Assembly: GCA_013813135.1 (NCBI GenBank)
Contig: JACCSF010000239.1
Coordinates: 1-15,544, forward strand
Direction of reading: 5' to 3'
Length of the DNA: 15,544 nt
Origin: Thermoleophilaceae bacterium
Lineage (GTDB): Bacteria; Actinomycetota; Thermoleophilia; Solirubrobacterales; Thermoleophilaceae
In this document: piece by piece, positions 1-7,831 of the stretch
How positions within the stretch are numbered: the stretch's first letter is position 1
Layout of the letters: each line of letters opens with the position of its first letter
Notes under the pieces: generated by a model
What the model was told of the DNA's origin: nothing
The model's input: only the letters and a program-made list of their open reading frames with translations
The model's database searches: none
Translations under genes and position numbers: made by a program

Positions 1-939
1 GTGCAGGACGAGGCGCGTCGCGCGGTGCCCGGAGCGGCGTAGGCGGTCGGTCGCGAAGGCCATCACCCCGAGCGGCGCGGACCCGAGGGCGGCCGCGTTG
101 TGCACGACCAGCAGCACCACGCCGGCCGCCGCGCTGCCTGGCCCGGCGCGCCTGAGCAGCAGGTCGTAGAAACGGAGGTTGATCGCGAAGTAGGCGGCGG
201 CCAGCGGGGCGGCCAAGCGGCGCCGTCCGAGGAGGGTGGTCGCGAGGCCAAGCGTGAAGGCGGCGGCGGCCACCCCGTGGCTGCCGCGCAGGTTGAGGCG
301 GGCGGCCTTCGGGCCGCGGTCGAGCATGAGAGCGGTCCACGGCATGCCGCGGTACAGCAGATCGGTGAGCAGCATGCTGCTCAGGCGCCAGTGCTTGAGA
401 TGGGTCCCCTGGATCTCAGGGTCGAGCCTGATCAGCCCGCCGGCGCTCGCGAGGCGCAGACCCAGCTCGATGTCCTCAACGGAGGGCGAGCGAAAGCGCC
501 AGTCGTCGAAGCCGTCGACCGCGACGAAGGCTTCGCGCCGTACCGCCCCCAACCCGGCCCAGAAGGTGGTCGCGACGCCCCCCGAGCTCTGGTGGACGTA
601 GTGGTGAAGCATGTTCCGGAAAGTCGACACGACGCCGTGTATGGACGGCAAGTCGTCGTAGGAGCCGAAGACCGCCGCGAGCTCCGGTTCTTCCTCGAAC
701 GCCGCTCGGATCCGCGTGAAGGCGTCCTCGTGGACCGCCACGTCCGAGTCCACGAAGACCAGAATCGACCCGGTGGCGCGCATCGCACCCGCGTTGCGCG
801 CCCCGGCCGGGCCCATGCCCGCAGGCTCGTCAACGACGATCACCTCGTCGGGCGGGTCCGCGGCGTGGAGGACGGCCTGCACGCAGTGGTCCATGGTGGG
901 CGGGCGGTCGGTGGCGGGCATGATCACGCTGTAGGTCAC
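1..939 (-). CDS. GT2 family glycosyltransferase with hydrophobic C-terminus (3' end outside window)
   Basis: The frame is open from GTG at 939 to the window edge, giving 313 visible residues with the C-terminus missing. The start is chosen because AGAAGGA lies a few bases upstream and the first GT-A strand follows at once (YSVIMPA). The donor-site metal motif is D64-S-D66 (VFVDSDV), and an acceptor-side ED pair (SVEDIELGLRLA) lies near residue 160. After about residue 215 there are Ala/Leu-rich hydrophobic stretches that look like membrane segments, so the enzyme is probably membrane-anchored and transfers an NDP-sugar on the cytoplasmic face. The frame stays open upstream of 939 into the neighbouring gene, but that part does not look like protein. 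Family is clear; sugar and acceptor are unknown. It is 178 bases downstream of the WaaE-like gene and may belong to the same operon. Confidence 0.85.
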   Translation of the reverse strand, partial: MTYSVIMPATDRPPTMDHCVQAVLHAADPPDEVIVVDEPAGMGPAGARNAGAMRATGSILVFVDSDVAVHEDAFTRIRAAFEEEPELAAVFGSYDDLPSIHGVVSTFRNMLHHYVHQSSGGVATTFWAGLGAVRREAFVAVDGFDDWRFRSPSVEDIELGLRLASAGGLIRLDPEIQGTHLKHWRLSSMLLTDLLYRGMPWTALMLDRGPKAARLNLRGSHGVAAAAFTLGLATTLLGRRRLAAPLAAAYFAINLRFYDLLLRRAGPGSAAAGVVLLVVHNAAALGSAPLGVMAFATDRLRRSGHRATRLVLH

Positions 940-960
940 GGCGTCCTTCTCAGTGCCGAG

Positions 961-982
961 CACCTCGGCCTGAGCCGAGGCG
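961..982 (-). other. Stable stem-loop just upstream of the first glycosyltransferase
   Basis: CCTCGGC (963-969) pairs perfectly with GCCGAGG (974-980) around a 4-base loop and extends by a G-T and a C-G pair. It lies in the 178-base gap between the minus-strand genes at 1118 and 939, about 22 bases before the GTG start. No U-tract follows, so it is not a classical terminator. It could be a leader structure or an RNA-processing site. The rest of the gap shows nothing convincing. Confidence 0.35.
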
Positions 983-1117
983 GAGCCGGCCGCCGCAGAT
1001 TTGCGTGCAAAACGGGCACCGCGCAATGAAGGTTTCCCCGCCAAGCCTGTTCCACCATAACCCCGGTTACCCGGCCGCACCACACCAGTTGGGCCAGGTC
1101 CCGGCGGAGGGGGGCAA

Positions 1118-1975
1118 TCAGCCTGTCGAGCGTCTCGCGGCGGCGAGCAGCCTCCCGATCAGCCGAGGAGGGGCGAGGGCAAGGTCGAGGGAGCGCAGCA
1201 ACCGGTCGTCCGAACCCGTACGCTGCGCGCCCGACTGATGCCAGAAGGCGGCCCAGACGTAGAGGTGAAACGCAACCAGGAGCCCGGCACGCATGAGGCC
1301 GGGGACGCCGTCGCGCAGCGCACGAGCGAGGACGACGTGCCTGTAGAGCTTCTCGCCGAGAGTGAGCAGCATCCTGCGAGCCGTGAAGACCTCGCCGGCG
1401 TCGATCATGGCCTGCGCCTGCGCGGGGGCGTAGCGGCGCACGCGGTCGATCGCCTCCGGGATGTTCCTGTTGCGGTCATGCACGAGCGTTAGCTCGTCGC
1501 GGGACGCCAAGCGCAGGACGCGATCCTCGCCAACCTCGGGCAGCGCGTTCGGAAAGCCGGGCCAGCGCACCTCGGCTCGGCGATACATCCGCAGCTGAGG
1601 CTCGTAGCGCTGCAGCGGCGAGCTGGCGGGGTAGCCGAAGTCGAAGTTCATCCGCGGCACTACCACCGCATCGATGTCGGAGCGCCCGGAGACGCGGCGC
1701 AGTTCGGCGGGGAGCCCGGGCGAGACGCGCTCGTCGGGGTCCAGCGCGAGGATCCAGTCGCCGGTCGCGGCGTCCGCGACGACGTTGCGAACGGCCTCGA
1801 CGATCGGCACCGGCGCGTGCCTCACCACCCGCGCGCCGGCCCTCTGCGCCAGCTCGGCCGATCCGTCCTCGCTCTCCAGGTCCAGCAAGACCACCTCGTC
1901 CGCCCAGCGCACCGACTCGAGGCAGGGGCCGAGCCTGTCGGCCTCGTTGCGGCAGACGATGCAGACAGAGATCAC
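1118..1975 (-). CDS. GT2 family glycosyltransferase, WaaE/KdtX-like
   Basis: A 285-residue protein. GTG at 1975 is preferred over longer in-frame starts because AAGGGG lies about 7 bases upstream and the protein then begins directly with the GT-A strand (ISVCIVCRNEADRL). It carries the WaaE-type signature WADEVVLLDLESEDGS (residues 24-39) and D79-P-D81-E for nucleotide-sugar/metal binding. The C-terminal third (LGEKLYRHVVLARALRDG, then a hydrophobic stretch) also resembles the WaaE/KdtX subfamily. Known relatives add glucose-type sugars to LPS core; here the acceptor is probably an exported glycan or its lipid anchor. Its GTG overlaps the upstream gene's TGA (GTGA at 1972-1975), so the two are probably translationally coupled. 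Last clearly coupled gene of the 3911-1118 operon. Confidence 0.88.
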   Translation of the reverse strand: MISVCIVCRNEADRLGPCLESVRWADEVVLLDLESEDGSAELAQRAGARVVRHAPVPIVEAVRNVVADAATGDWILALDPDERVSPGLPAELRRVSGRSDIDAVVVPRMNFDFGYPASSPLQRYEPQLRMYRRAEVRWPGFPNALPEVGEDRVLRLASRDELTLVHDRNRNIPEAIDRVRRYAPAQAQAMIDAGEVFTARRMLLTLGEKLYRHVVLARALRDGVPGLMRAGLLVAFHLYVWAAFWHQSGAQRTGSDDRLLRSLDLALAPPRLIGRLLAAARRSTG

Positions 1976-2913
1976 CGAGCACCCCTTCGACGGCGCTCCC
2001 GCAAACCATCGCCCGAGCGCGGCGGCTGCCTGAGGCCGTGCACGATTCCCGCGGCCGTCCCGACGAGCACCAGCTCCTCCTCGTGCAGCGCGGCCCGCCG
2101 GCCGCTCAGCAGGCCGGAGACGAGTACGCGCAAACGCAGGCCCAGCCATCCGCCGAGCAGCCGTAGCGCGTAGAGGTCGCCCTCGCGCAGTCGCATGCCG
2201 CACGCCGCGCCCATCCCGTAGCCGTACGGCCGGCGCCGCTCGAGCCGGCCACGGCGGGTGGCGGGCTCGTGGTGGACCACCGCACCCGGGTCATACAGAG
2301 CCCGCCCGCCCGCCCGCAGCACGCGGTAGAAGAGGTCGATGTCGAGCGCGCCCTGGCCGGGCGTACCGGGGCCGAGGCGCTCGTCGCAGCCGCCGATGCG
2401 ATCGAACCACTCGCGGCGCATCGCGAAGTTGTTGCCGCTGCCGACGTTCCACGGTGCCGACCTGCCCCCGAACTCACGCCGCGTCGAGCTCGTGCGCGAG
2501 GCGACCGCGAAGACCCTGTCGCCGGCCGCGGCCAGGGGCAGGACACGACCACCGACCAACGCCAGCCGAGGGTCGGCGGCAAACGCACGCTCGAGCGCCT
2601 CGATCCAGCCGGCATCGGCCACGCAGTCGTCGTCGAGCACCGCGACCACCGGCATCGTGGCGTGCCGGAAGGCGGCGTTCTGCCCGCCCGCGAGGCCGTC
2701 GGAGCCGCCGTCGACCCAGCGCACCGGAAGCTCCGGCCGGTCGGCGCCGGCAGCTACTGCCCGGGTGTCGGCGGCTGAGCTCTGATCGGCGACAACGACC
2801 TCTGCGGGCGAAACGCGGCTACCTAGCAGGGATTCCAGGCAGCGGGTCAGCGCCTGCGGCCGGTCGCGCGTCGCGATCGCGACGCTGATCTCGGCGCGCC
2901 GTGCCGCGGTCAA
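1972..2913 (-). CDS. GT2 family glycosyltransferase
   Basis: A 313-residue GT-A enzyme. The start is TTG at 2913, overlapping the upstream gene's TGA as TTGA (2910-2913); the fold begins six codons later (EISVAIATRDR). The much longer open frame upstream, to about 3819, is antisense-like and overlaps the next gene, so I exclude it. The catalytic DXD is D94-D95-D96 (VLDDDCVADAGW). Other family marks are GSGNNFAMRREWFDRIGG (residues 158-175), the acceptor-side DIDLFYRVLRAG (191-202) and VVHHEP (212-217). The last 100 residues contain an amphipathic/hydrophobic segment. This kind of GT2 is common in actinobacterial cell-surface glycan clusters. Substrate unknown. SD is weak (AAAGAGA), so translation probably depends on coupling. 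Confidence 0.87.
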   Translation of the reverse strand: MTAARRAEISVAIATRDRPQALTRCLESLLGSRVSPAEVVVADQSSAADTRAVAAGADRPELPVRWVDGGSDGLAGGQNAAFRHATMPVVAVLDDDCVADAGWIEALERAFAADPRLALVGGRVLPLAAAGDRVFAVASRTSSTRREFGGRSAPWNVGSGNNFAMRREWFDRIGGCDERLGPGTPGQGALDIDLFYRVLRAGGRALYDPGAVVHHEPATRRGRLERRRPYGYGMGAACGMRLREGDLYALRLLGGWLGLRLRVLVSGLLSGRRAALHEEELVLVGTAAGIVHGLRQPPRSGDGLRERRRRGAR

Positions 2914-3911
2914 GCGGCGGGTCTCTTTCTGCCGGCGAGGGCGATCGCGAGGCGTGCGGCCACCACGACCACCGCTTCGGCGAGCACGCGCGCGGAGGCG
3001 TCCGACCGGACCGCCTCGCGCACCTGCGCCCACATCGCCTCGGTGTCGCTCGCACCCAGCAGCCTGCGGGCGCGGCGCAGGCACGTGGTTGCCGTCTCGC
3101 GCAGCGCCCTGCGCGAGATCTCGTCGGCCCGCGCCGGCGGGAAGTGCTCGCGGTTGATCTCGATCACCCGGCGCAGGTCCCTTGCGTTCTCGCCCGTGCG
3201 CAGCATTCGTCCGGTCCGGGAGAGCGAGTGGACCCGATACAGGGCGAGTGGCTCGGGCTCGTATGCGACCGGGTAGCGGGCGGCGATCCGGACCCACATC
3301 TCCCAGTCCTCCGCGAATCCGCCACGCGGGTCGAAGCCCCCCAGCCGCTCGTACACCTGGCGCCGCACCACCATGCAGGGCGTCTGCAGACGTTGCCCCA
3401 CGGCGATCCGCTCCAGCCAGCCCGGTATGACCCCCGCGGAGCGCTGCTCGAGCGGCGCGATGCTGCTCCAGTCGCCGGCCTCGTCGATCGCGATGTAGCG
3501 GCAGAAGGCCGCCCCTGACTCCGCCTCGGTCTCGAGCAGCTTGGCCATCGCGGCGTAGAAGCCGTCGCGCACGCAGTCGTCTCCGTGCAGCAGATGCACG
3601 AGGTGCCCGCGCGAGCGCACCAGGCCGGTGTTGAAGTTCGCCACGTGGCCGACGTTGCGGGGCTGGCGGAAGAAGCTCACGCGGCCCCTGCCGAGCTCCT
3701 CGACGACCGCCTCCGGCGTGTCGGAGGAGGCGTCGTCCACGACCTCGATCTGCATCCGCTCTGGGCCCGGGTCCTGCGCCAGCACGGAGGCGAGCGTCTC
3801 GCGCAGGTACGAGGCGCAATCGTGGGTCGGGATCATCACCGACCAGAGCGGGCGCTGGACCCGCCCGGCGACCGGCGGGATCGCGGTCCGGTATTGGAAG
3901 GTCCCCGTCAC
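2910..3911 (-). CDS. GT2 family glycosyltransferase
   Basis: A 333-residue GT-A enzyme and first gene of the operon running down to 1118. GTG 3911 is the only usable start: an in-frame TAG lies a few codons upstream, and the next internal start would cut into the first strand (WSVMIPTH, residues 23-30). Motifs are VVDDASSD (57-64), the metal-binding HGDD (109-112) and the catalytic ED in FAEDWEMW (199-206). The region after about 225 is helical, Arg-rich and ends in an Ala/Val-rich segment. The pattern fits a GT2 adding a sugar to a lipid-linked or growing polysaccharide; donor and acceptor cannot be read. Only 32 bases separate its start from the divergent exporter permease, so the two promoters must overlap the coding starts. 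No SD is visible. Confidence 0.88.
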   Translation of the reverse strand: MTGTFQYRTAIPPVAGRVQRPLWSVMIPTHDCASYLRETLASVLAQDPGPERMQIEVVDDASSDTPEAVVEELGRGRVSFFRQPRNVGHVANFNTGLVRSRGHLVHLLHGDDCVRDGFYAAMAKLLETEAESGAAFCRYIAIDEAGDWSSIAPLEQRSAGVIPGWLERIAVGQRLQTPCMVVRRQVYERLGGFDPRGGFAEDWEMWVRIAARYPVAYEPEPLALYRVHSLSRTGRMLRTGENARDLRRVIEINREHFPPARADEISRRALRETATTCLRRARRLLGASDTEAMWAQVREAVRSDASARVLAEAVVVVAARLAIALAGRKRPAA

Positions 3912-3930
3912 CGGCTCAGCTGGATGGCCC

Positions 3931-3936
3931 TATTCT
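3931..3936 (+). promoter_or_regulatory. Possible -10 element for a leaderless exporter transcript
   Basis: TATTCT (TAnnnT form) ends exactly 7 bases before the ATG at 3944, so transcription would start at the A of the start codon, and no SD is present. The expected -35 position (about 3908-3913) is a poor match and overlaps the start of the divergent glycosyltransferase. Leaderless genes are frequent in Actinobacteria. Confidence 0.4.
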
Positions 3937-3943
3937 GGCCCGG

Positions 3944-4768
3944 ATGGCCTCTACCGACACGCTGGCGCCCGTCGAGCGCGGCTCGGCCGGCTCGCTGTGG
4001 CGGGTGGCCCGGCGGTCGTGGGACGTTCTGATCGCGCTCACCGTCAGCGACCTGAAGGTCAGGTACGGACGGGGAGGATGGCGGCTCGTCAAGTGGATTG
4101 CCGACCCCTTTGCACTGGTCGGCGTCTACCTGGTGCTGGTCACGCTGGTCCTCGACCGTCCTGGCGAGGCGCCGGGGTTGAGCCTCGCCTGCGCGGTCAT
4201 CCCCTTTCAGCTCTTCACGACCACCATAGTCAACGCCATGAGCGCTGTCGCGGCGCGGCGGTCGATCGTCCTGAACATGGGCTTCAATCGCACTCTGTTG
4301 CCGCTGTCGGGGGCGCTCACCGAGACCGTCGCCTTCGGGGCCAGCCTGCTGCTGCTGGCGGTGATGATGGCGATCTACGGCGTGGCGCCCACCCTCGCCA
4401 CGCTATGGCTGCCGGTGGTGATCGCGATCACTCTGCTGCTTGCGATCGGGGTCGCCTACCCCGCGGCGCTGCTGGGCATCTGGATGCCGGAGATCGGCAA
4501 CTTCGTGATGAGCTTCGTGCGGGTGCTCTTCTTCATCGCGCCCGGGCTGGTGCCGCTGTCCCAGATCTCCGGCACCGCGCACGACCTGCTTCTGATCAAC
4601 CCGATGACCGGCCTGTTCGAGTCGTACCGCGACGCGCTGCTCTACGGCGATGCGCCGGGCGGCTTCGAGCTGCTCTATCCCGCTGCGCTCGGCATACTGC
4701 TGCTCGCGGTCTTCGTCCCGGTGTTCCGCTCCGAGCAGCGCCAGTTCGCGAAAATCATGGAGCCCTGA
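3944..4768 (+). CDS. wzm: ABC-2 type polysaccharide exporter permease (Wzm/TagG-like)
   Basis: A 274-residue membrane protein of the usual family length. A short cytoplasmic N-terminus contains the family-typical VSDLKVRYGRGG (about residues 34-45). It is followed by hydrophobic segments near 50-72, 90-105, 118-142, 147-175, 180-202 and 242-262, and a charged tail (SEQRQFAKIMEP), as in ABC2_membrane permeases that export O-antigen, teichoic acid or galactan. With the ATPase it would form the heterotetramer that moves lipid-linked glycan across the membrane. ATG 3944 has no SD but sits 7 bases after a TATTCT box, suggesting a leaderless mRNA. Its TGA overlaps the next ATG (TGATG, 4766-4770). 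Divergent glycosyltransferases on one side and convergent ones on the other support polysaccharide export rather than drug export. Confidence 0.9.
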   Translation: MASTDTLAPVERGSAGSLWRVARRSWDVLIALTVSDLKVRYGRGGWRLVKWIADPFALVGVYLVLVTLVLDRPGEAPGLSLACAVIPFQLFTTTIVNAMSAVAARRSIVLNMGFNRTLLPLSGALTETVAFGASLLLLAVMMAIYGVAPTLATLWLPVVIAITLLLAIGVAYPAALLGIWMPEIGNFVMSFVRVLFFIAPGLVPLSQISGTAHDLLLINPMTGLFESYRDALLYGDAPGGFELLYPAALGILLLAVFVPVFRSEQRQFAKIMEP

Positions 4769-5493
4769 TGCACTCCGTCTCGATCCGGGCCGAGGGCGTC
4801 GGCGTACGTTTCCTCTTCGATCGCTACCAGCGCGCCGTCACCCCCGCGCTGGCGCGCCTGCGCCGCCGGGGCACGGAGACGTGGGGCCTGCGTGAGATGG
4901 CCTTCGCGATCGGCCCCGGCGAGGGCGTGGCCCTGATCGGCCCGAGCGGATCCGGCAAGACCACGGTGCTGCGCCTGATCGCAGGGGTGCTGAGCCCCGA
5001 CGCCGGCCGCCTGGACGTGAACGGCCGCGTGGGCTCGCTGCTGTCGACCGAGGCCGGCCTGCTCGGGTTGCTTACGGGGAGGGAGAACGCGACGCTGCTA
5101 GGGGTGCTGGCGGGCATGTCCCGTGCTCAGTCCGAGGCCGCCCTCGATGAGGTCAAGCACGCGACCCATCTCGCAGACGCCTTCGACCGGCCGGTGCTCA
5201 GCTACTCGGAGGGGATGAAAGCGCGGCTCGGCTTCGCGGTCGCCGACCACACCGGCCCGGACATCCTGGTGCTCGACGAGGTTCACGAGGCGCTCGACCA
5301 CGAGTTCCGCCAGATCGTTGCCGAGCGCGCGCACCTGGCTCTGAGCGCAGGCGGCGTCGTCGTCGCGGCCGGCCACGATCATCCGTTGCTCGCCACGTTC
5401 TGCGACAGGGCGCTCTGGCTCGCCGACGGCCACATTGCCGCCGACGGCCCCTTCGAAGAGGTCAGGCGCGCGTACCTCGGTCAGGGCGCCTAG
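4768..5493 (+). CDS. wzt: ABC transporter ATPase for polysaccharide export (Wzt/TagH-like, short form)
   Basis: A 241-residue nucleotide-binding protein with Walker A GPSGSGKTT (residues 58-66), signature LSYSEGMKARLGFA (144-157, the YSEGM variant usual in Wzt/TagH instead of LSGGQ), Walker B ILVLDE (166-171) and H-loop His203 (AAGHDH). The N-terminal region with LRRRGTETWGLREMAFAI (about 31-48) matches exporter ATPases in which the NBD starts late. It ends just after the NBD, so it lacks the C-terminal glycan-binding domain of long Wzt proteins; the short form typically exports without recognising a terminal cap. ATG 4768 overlaps the permease stop. The stop TAG shares the palindrome CTAG with the stop of the convergent gene, leaving no space for a terminator. 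A longer open frame upstream overlaps the permease and is spurious. Confidence 0.92.
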   Translation: MHSVSIRAEGVGVRFLFDRYQRAVTPALARLRRRGTETWGLREMAFAIGPGEGVALIGPSGSGKTTVLRLIAGVLSPDAGRLDVNGRVGSLLSTEAGLLGLLTGRENATLLGVLAGMSRAQSEAALDEVKHATHLADAFDRPVLSYSEGMKARLGFAVADHTGPDILVLDEVHEALDHEFRQIVAERAHLALSAGGVVVAAGHDHPLLATFCDRALWLADGHIAADGPFEEVRRAYLGQGA

Positions 5494-6611
5494 CCGAGCA
5501 GCGACTCGTGCAGGGCGAGGATGCGTCCGGCCACCTCGTCCTCGTCGAACGCAAGCGCGCGGCGCCGTGCGACGTCGCCCATCCGAGCTCGGCGCACCGG
5601 GTCGCTCGCGAGCGCGGTGAGCGCACGAGCGAGGTCGGCCGGGTCGCGGCGGGCGATGATGCCCGCTTCGTCGTCTCCGACCAGGTCTCGTATCCCGTTG
5701 ACCGGTGGCGCGACTATGGGGAGCCCGCACGCCGCTGCCTCGTGGGCGGCGCGGCAGAACGCCTCATAGACGGTGGGCAGCACGAACAGGTCCGCTCCGC
5801 GGTAGCAGCGCTCGACCTCCGACGTGTAGCCGAGGAACCGCACGCGGTCGCCAACCCCGAGCCGGCCGGCCAACCCGGCGTGCGCATCGTTCCCGGCACC
5901 CACGACCCAGAGGACGTCGGGCCCGCCGCCTGTGCGCCGGGCGGAGGCAAAGGCCTCAATCGCCAGGTCGAGCCCTTTCAGCGGCCGGTGTTGCTGGTCC
6001 ACGAAGAGAGCCACCACGGCGTCCCGGTCCACGCTCTGCTGCTCGCGGAACCGCCTGCCGTCGTGCTCGTCGGGTGAGAAGCGCCGCAGGTCGATGCCAC
6101 GGGGCACGACCGCCACGCGCACCCCGGGATAGAAGCGCTCGAGGTCCGCCGCGCTGCCGTCCGAGATCCCGACCAGCACGCGCACGGCGCGACGGAACCA
6201 CCAGCGCTCCAACGCGAGCGTGAACCGCTGTCCCAGCCGCCAGCCGATCGTGCTCGAGCTGCCCTTGATCGGATTGCCGGCGGTGGCCTCGTCGTAGGCG
6301 GCGTGACAGAAGGTGACAGTGTTGAGATCGACGCGGTTCGGCACCACGGGCATCGGGCCGACGGTGTGCACGAGGTCCGCGCTGATCCGAGCGAGCCGAA
6401 GCCCGCCGAGCCCGAAGAAGACCGCCCAGCCGAGCCGGAAGGACCCGAACCCGGGCCGCGGCATCTGGCGCCACTCGACGAGCGGACGCAGCGTCTCGTC
6501 CAGGTCCATCGACAGCACCGTGTAGCTGAACCGCTCCTGGCCCTGCCGGATGACGCGCTCGAGCTCCCCGCCCAGCCGCCAGCCCACGAACACCACCCGC
6601 GGCTTCGTCAT
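5490..6611 (-). CDS. GT4 family glycosyltransferase
   Basis: A 373-residue GT-B enzyme. The N-terminal Rossmann half begins RVVFVGWRLGGE (residues 5-16). The C-terminal donor half has VVPRGIDLRRFSP (168-180), the Lys of RPLKGLDLAIEAF (209-221), VRFLGYTSEVERCYRGADLFVLPT (257-280) and the EX7E motif E283-E291 followed by ACGLPIVAPP. This is a retaining transferase with an NDP-sugar donor; the specific sugar is not predictable. It is the last gene of the minus operon 10157-5490. ATG 6611 overlaps the previous gene's TGA (ATGA, 6608-6611). The stop lies in the CTAG shared with the convergent ATPase gene. Confidence 0.92.
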   Translation of the reverse strand: MTKPRVVFVGWRLGGELERVIRQGQERFSYTVLSMDLDETLRPLVEWRQMPRPGFGSFRLGWAVFFGLGGLRLARISADLVHTVGPMPVVPNRVDLNTVTFCHAAYDEATAGNPIKGSSSTIGWRLGQRFTLALERWWFRRAVRVLVGISDGSAADLERFYPGVRVAVVPRGIDLRRFSPDEHDGRRFREQQSVDRDAVVALFVDQQHRPLKGLDLAIEAFASARRTGGGPDVLWVVGAGNDAHAGLAGRLGVGDRVRFLGYTSEVERCYRGADLFVLPTVYEAFCRAAHEAAACGLPIVAPPVNGIRDLVGDDEAGIIARRDPADLARALTALASDPVRRARMGDVARRRALAFDEDEVAGRILALHESLLG

Positions 6612-7831
6612 GTCGCGCTGCCTCCGAGGAGCGTCGCGTAGAGCTGCTCGTAGGCGGCCGCAGCGTGCTCCCAGCCGAGGTGCTCGGTCGCCCAGTCGCG
6701 GGCCGCGTCGCCGAGGTCCCGGCGCCGTTCTGGATGCTCGAGCAGGGCGACCAGGGCGTCGCTCAACTCGGCGTCGCTTTCCCCGACCAGCGCGTGCGTC
6801 CCCGGGACGAGCTCGAGGCCGGCGAGGGCCCGCGGCGTGGCCACCATCGCCTTGCCGGCGGCGAGCGACTCGAGCACTTTGACGCGCATACCGCCGCCGA
6901 GCCGGAGCGGCGCCGCGACGACGGCGGCACGGTTGAGGTACGGCAGGACGTCGGCCACGCGGCCGGTCACCACCACGCCGTCACCGGCGAGCGCCCGAAC
7001 CTCCGGCGGCGGGGCGTCACCGACGATCTCGAGCGCCGCGCCGGGCAGCCGTGCTCGCACTGCCGGGAAGATGGTGCGCGCGAGCCGGATCGCCGCGTCG
7101 ATGTTGGGGGGATGCACGAAGCTGCCGAGGAACAGCACTCGCGGGGGCTGCGCGCCGATTGGATCGCTGGGCTGAGCCGGGATGGAGATCCCGGGCGAGA
7201 TGCGCACCACCCGTGCCCCAGGGGCGAGCGTGGCCAGCGCGGTGCGGTCCGCCTCGGTGAAGGCGACCACGGCATTGGCGGAGGCGAGCACTCGCGGCTC
7301 GTAGCGGCGCCAGGCAAACGCGTCGACACGGCGGCCCACCCGCCGCAGGCCGCGCTCCCAGGTGGCGAGGTCGGTTGCAGCGGCGGCGCCCGGGTCGTGC
7401 TCGACCAGGACTGTGGGCTGGATGAGACCCGAGAGGTACTGGCCCATGATGTGCAGCTCGGCCTGGACTACGTCCGGGCGCCAGGCCTGCACGACCTCTC
7501 GCAGGCGCTCGGCAAACGCCGGCACGGCCCAGTCGGTGGTCCATAGGGGCCTGCCGCGGGAAAGTCCCACGGCCCGCCGGGCGGCTCGCCGAGTCCGGCC
7601 GGACCCTTGCAGGGACGGCCGCTCGACTTCCACCACCAGCGCGAGCCGGCTGCTCAGCGCACTGTCCACTGCCGGCTCCTCGGGGGCACGCAGGTATATG
7701 GCCGCGACGTCGTGAACGCGGGCGAGGCTCTGGAGCAGCTGGCCGGTCATGCGGGCTGCGCCGTGCCGGCCGTCGGGGTCCGGCGGGAACGGCAGCAAGA
7801 AGAGCAGCCGGCGGCGCGGCTCAGCCGTCAC
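6608..7831 (-). CDS. GT4 family glycosyltransferase, EpsH1/PEP-CTERM-associated style
   Basis: A 407-residue GT-B enzyme. GTG 7831 is chosen over the longer frame because GGAGA lies upstream, the GTG overlaps the previous stop as GTGA (7828-7831), and the fold starts a few codons later (RRRLLFLLPFPPDPDGRHG). The C-terminal half has VLFLGSFVHPPNIDAAIRLA, ALEIVGDAPPPEVRALA, VADVLPYLNRAAVVAAPLRL and GGGMRVKVLESLAAGKAMVA. In the EX7E position the first Glu is replaced by a Gly-rich segment, which is normal for this sub-branch of GT4 and does not indicate inactivity. Substrate unknown. Second-last gene of the operon; its stop overlaps the next ATG. Confidence 0.9.
   Translation of the reverse strand: MTAEPRRRLLFLLPFPPDPDGRHGAARMTGQLLQSLARVHDVAAIYLRAPEEPAVDSALSSRLALVVEVERPSLQGSGRTRRAARRAVGLSRGRPLWTTDWAVPAFAERLREVVQAWRPDVVQAELHIMGQYLSGLIQPTVLVEHDPGAAAATDLATWERGLRRVGRRVDAFAWRRYEPRVLASANAVVAFTEADRTALATLAPGARVVRISPGISIPAQPSDPIGAQPPRVLFLGSFVHPPNIDAAIRLARTIFPAVRARLPGAALEIVGDAPPPEVRALAGDGVVVTGRVADVLPYLNRAAVVAAPLRLGGGMRVKVLESLAAGKAMVATPRALAGLELVPGTHALVGESDAELSDALVALLEHPERRRDLGDAARDWATEHLGWEHAAAAYEQLYATLLGGSAT

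Noticed and set aside
100..1029. 309-codon plus-strand frame at the window start
   Set aside because: The opposite strand has a convincing GT2 fold with DSD and ED motifs and a good SD; the plus frame is its shadow.
1972..3819. 615-codon minus-strand open frame
   Set aside because: Only its last 313 codons (from TTG 2913) encode a glycosyltransferase; the rest is Arg/Gly/Ala-rich sequence overlapping the well-supported gene at 2910-3911 in another frame.
3628..5493. 621-codon plus-strand open frame suggesting a large fusion protein
   Set aside because: Its first two thirds are antisense to a glycosyltransferase or out of frame with the permease; the ATPase starts at ATG 4768.
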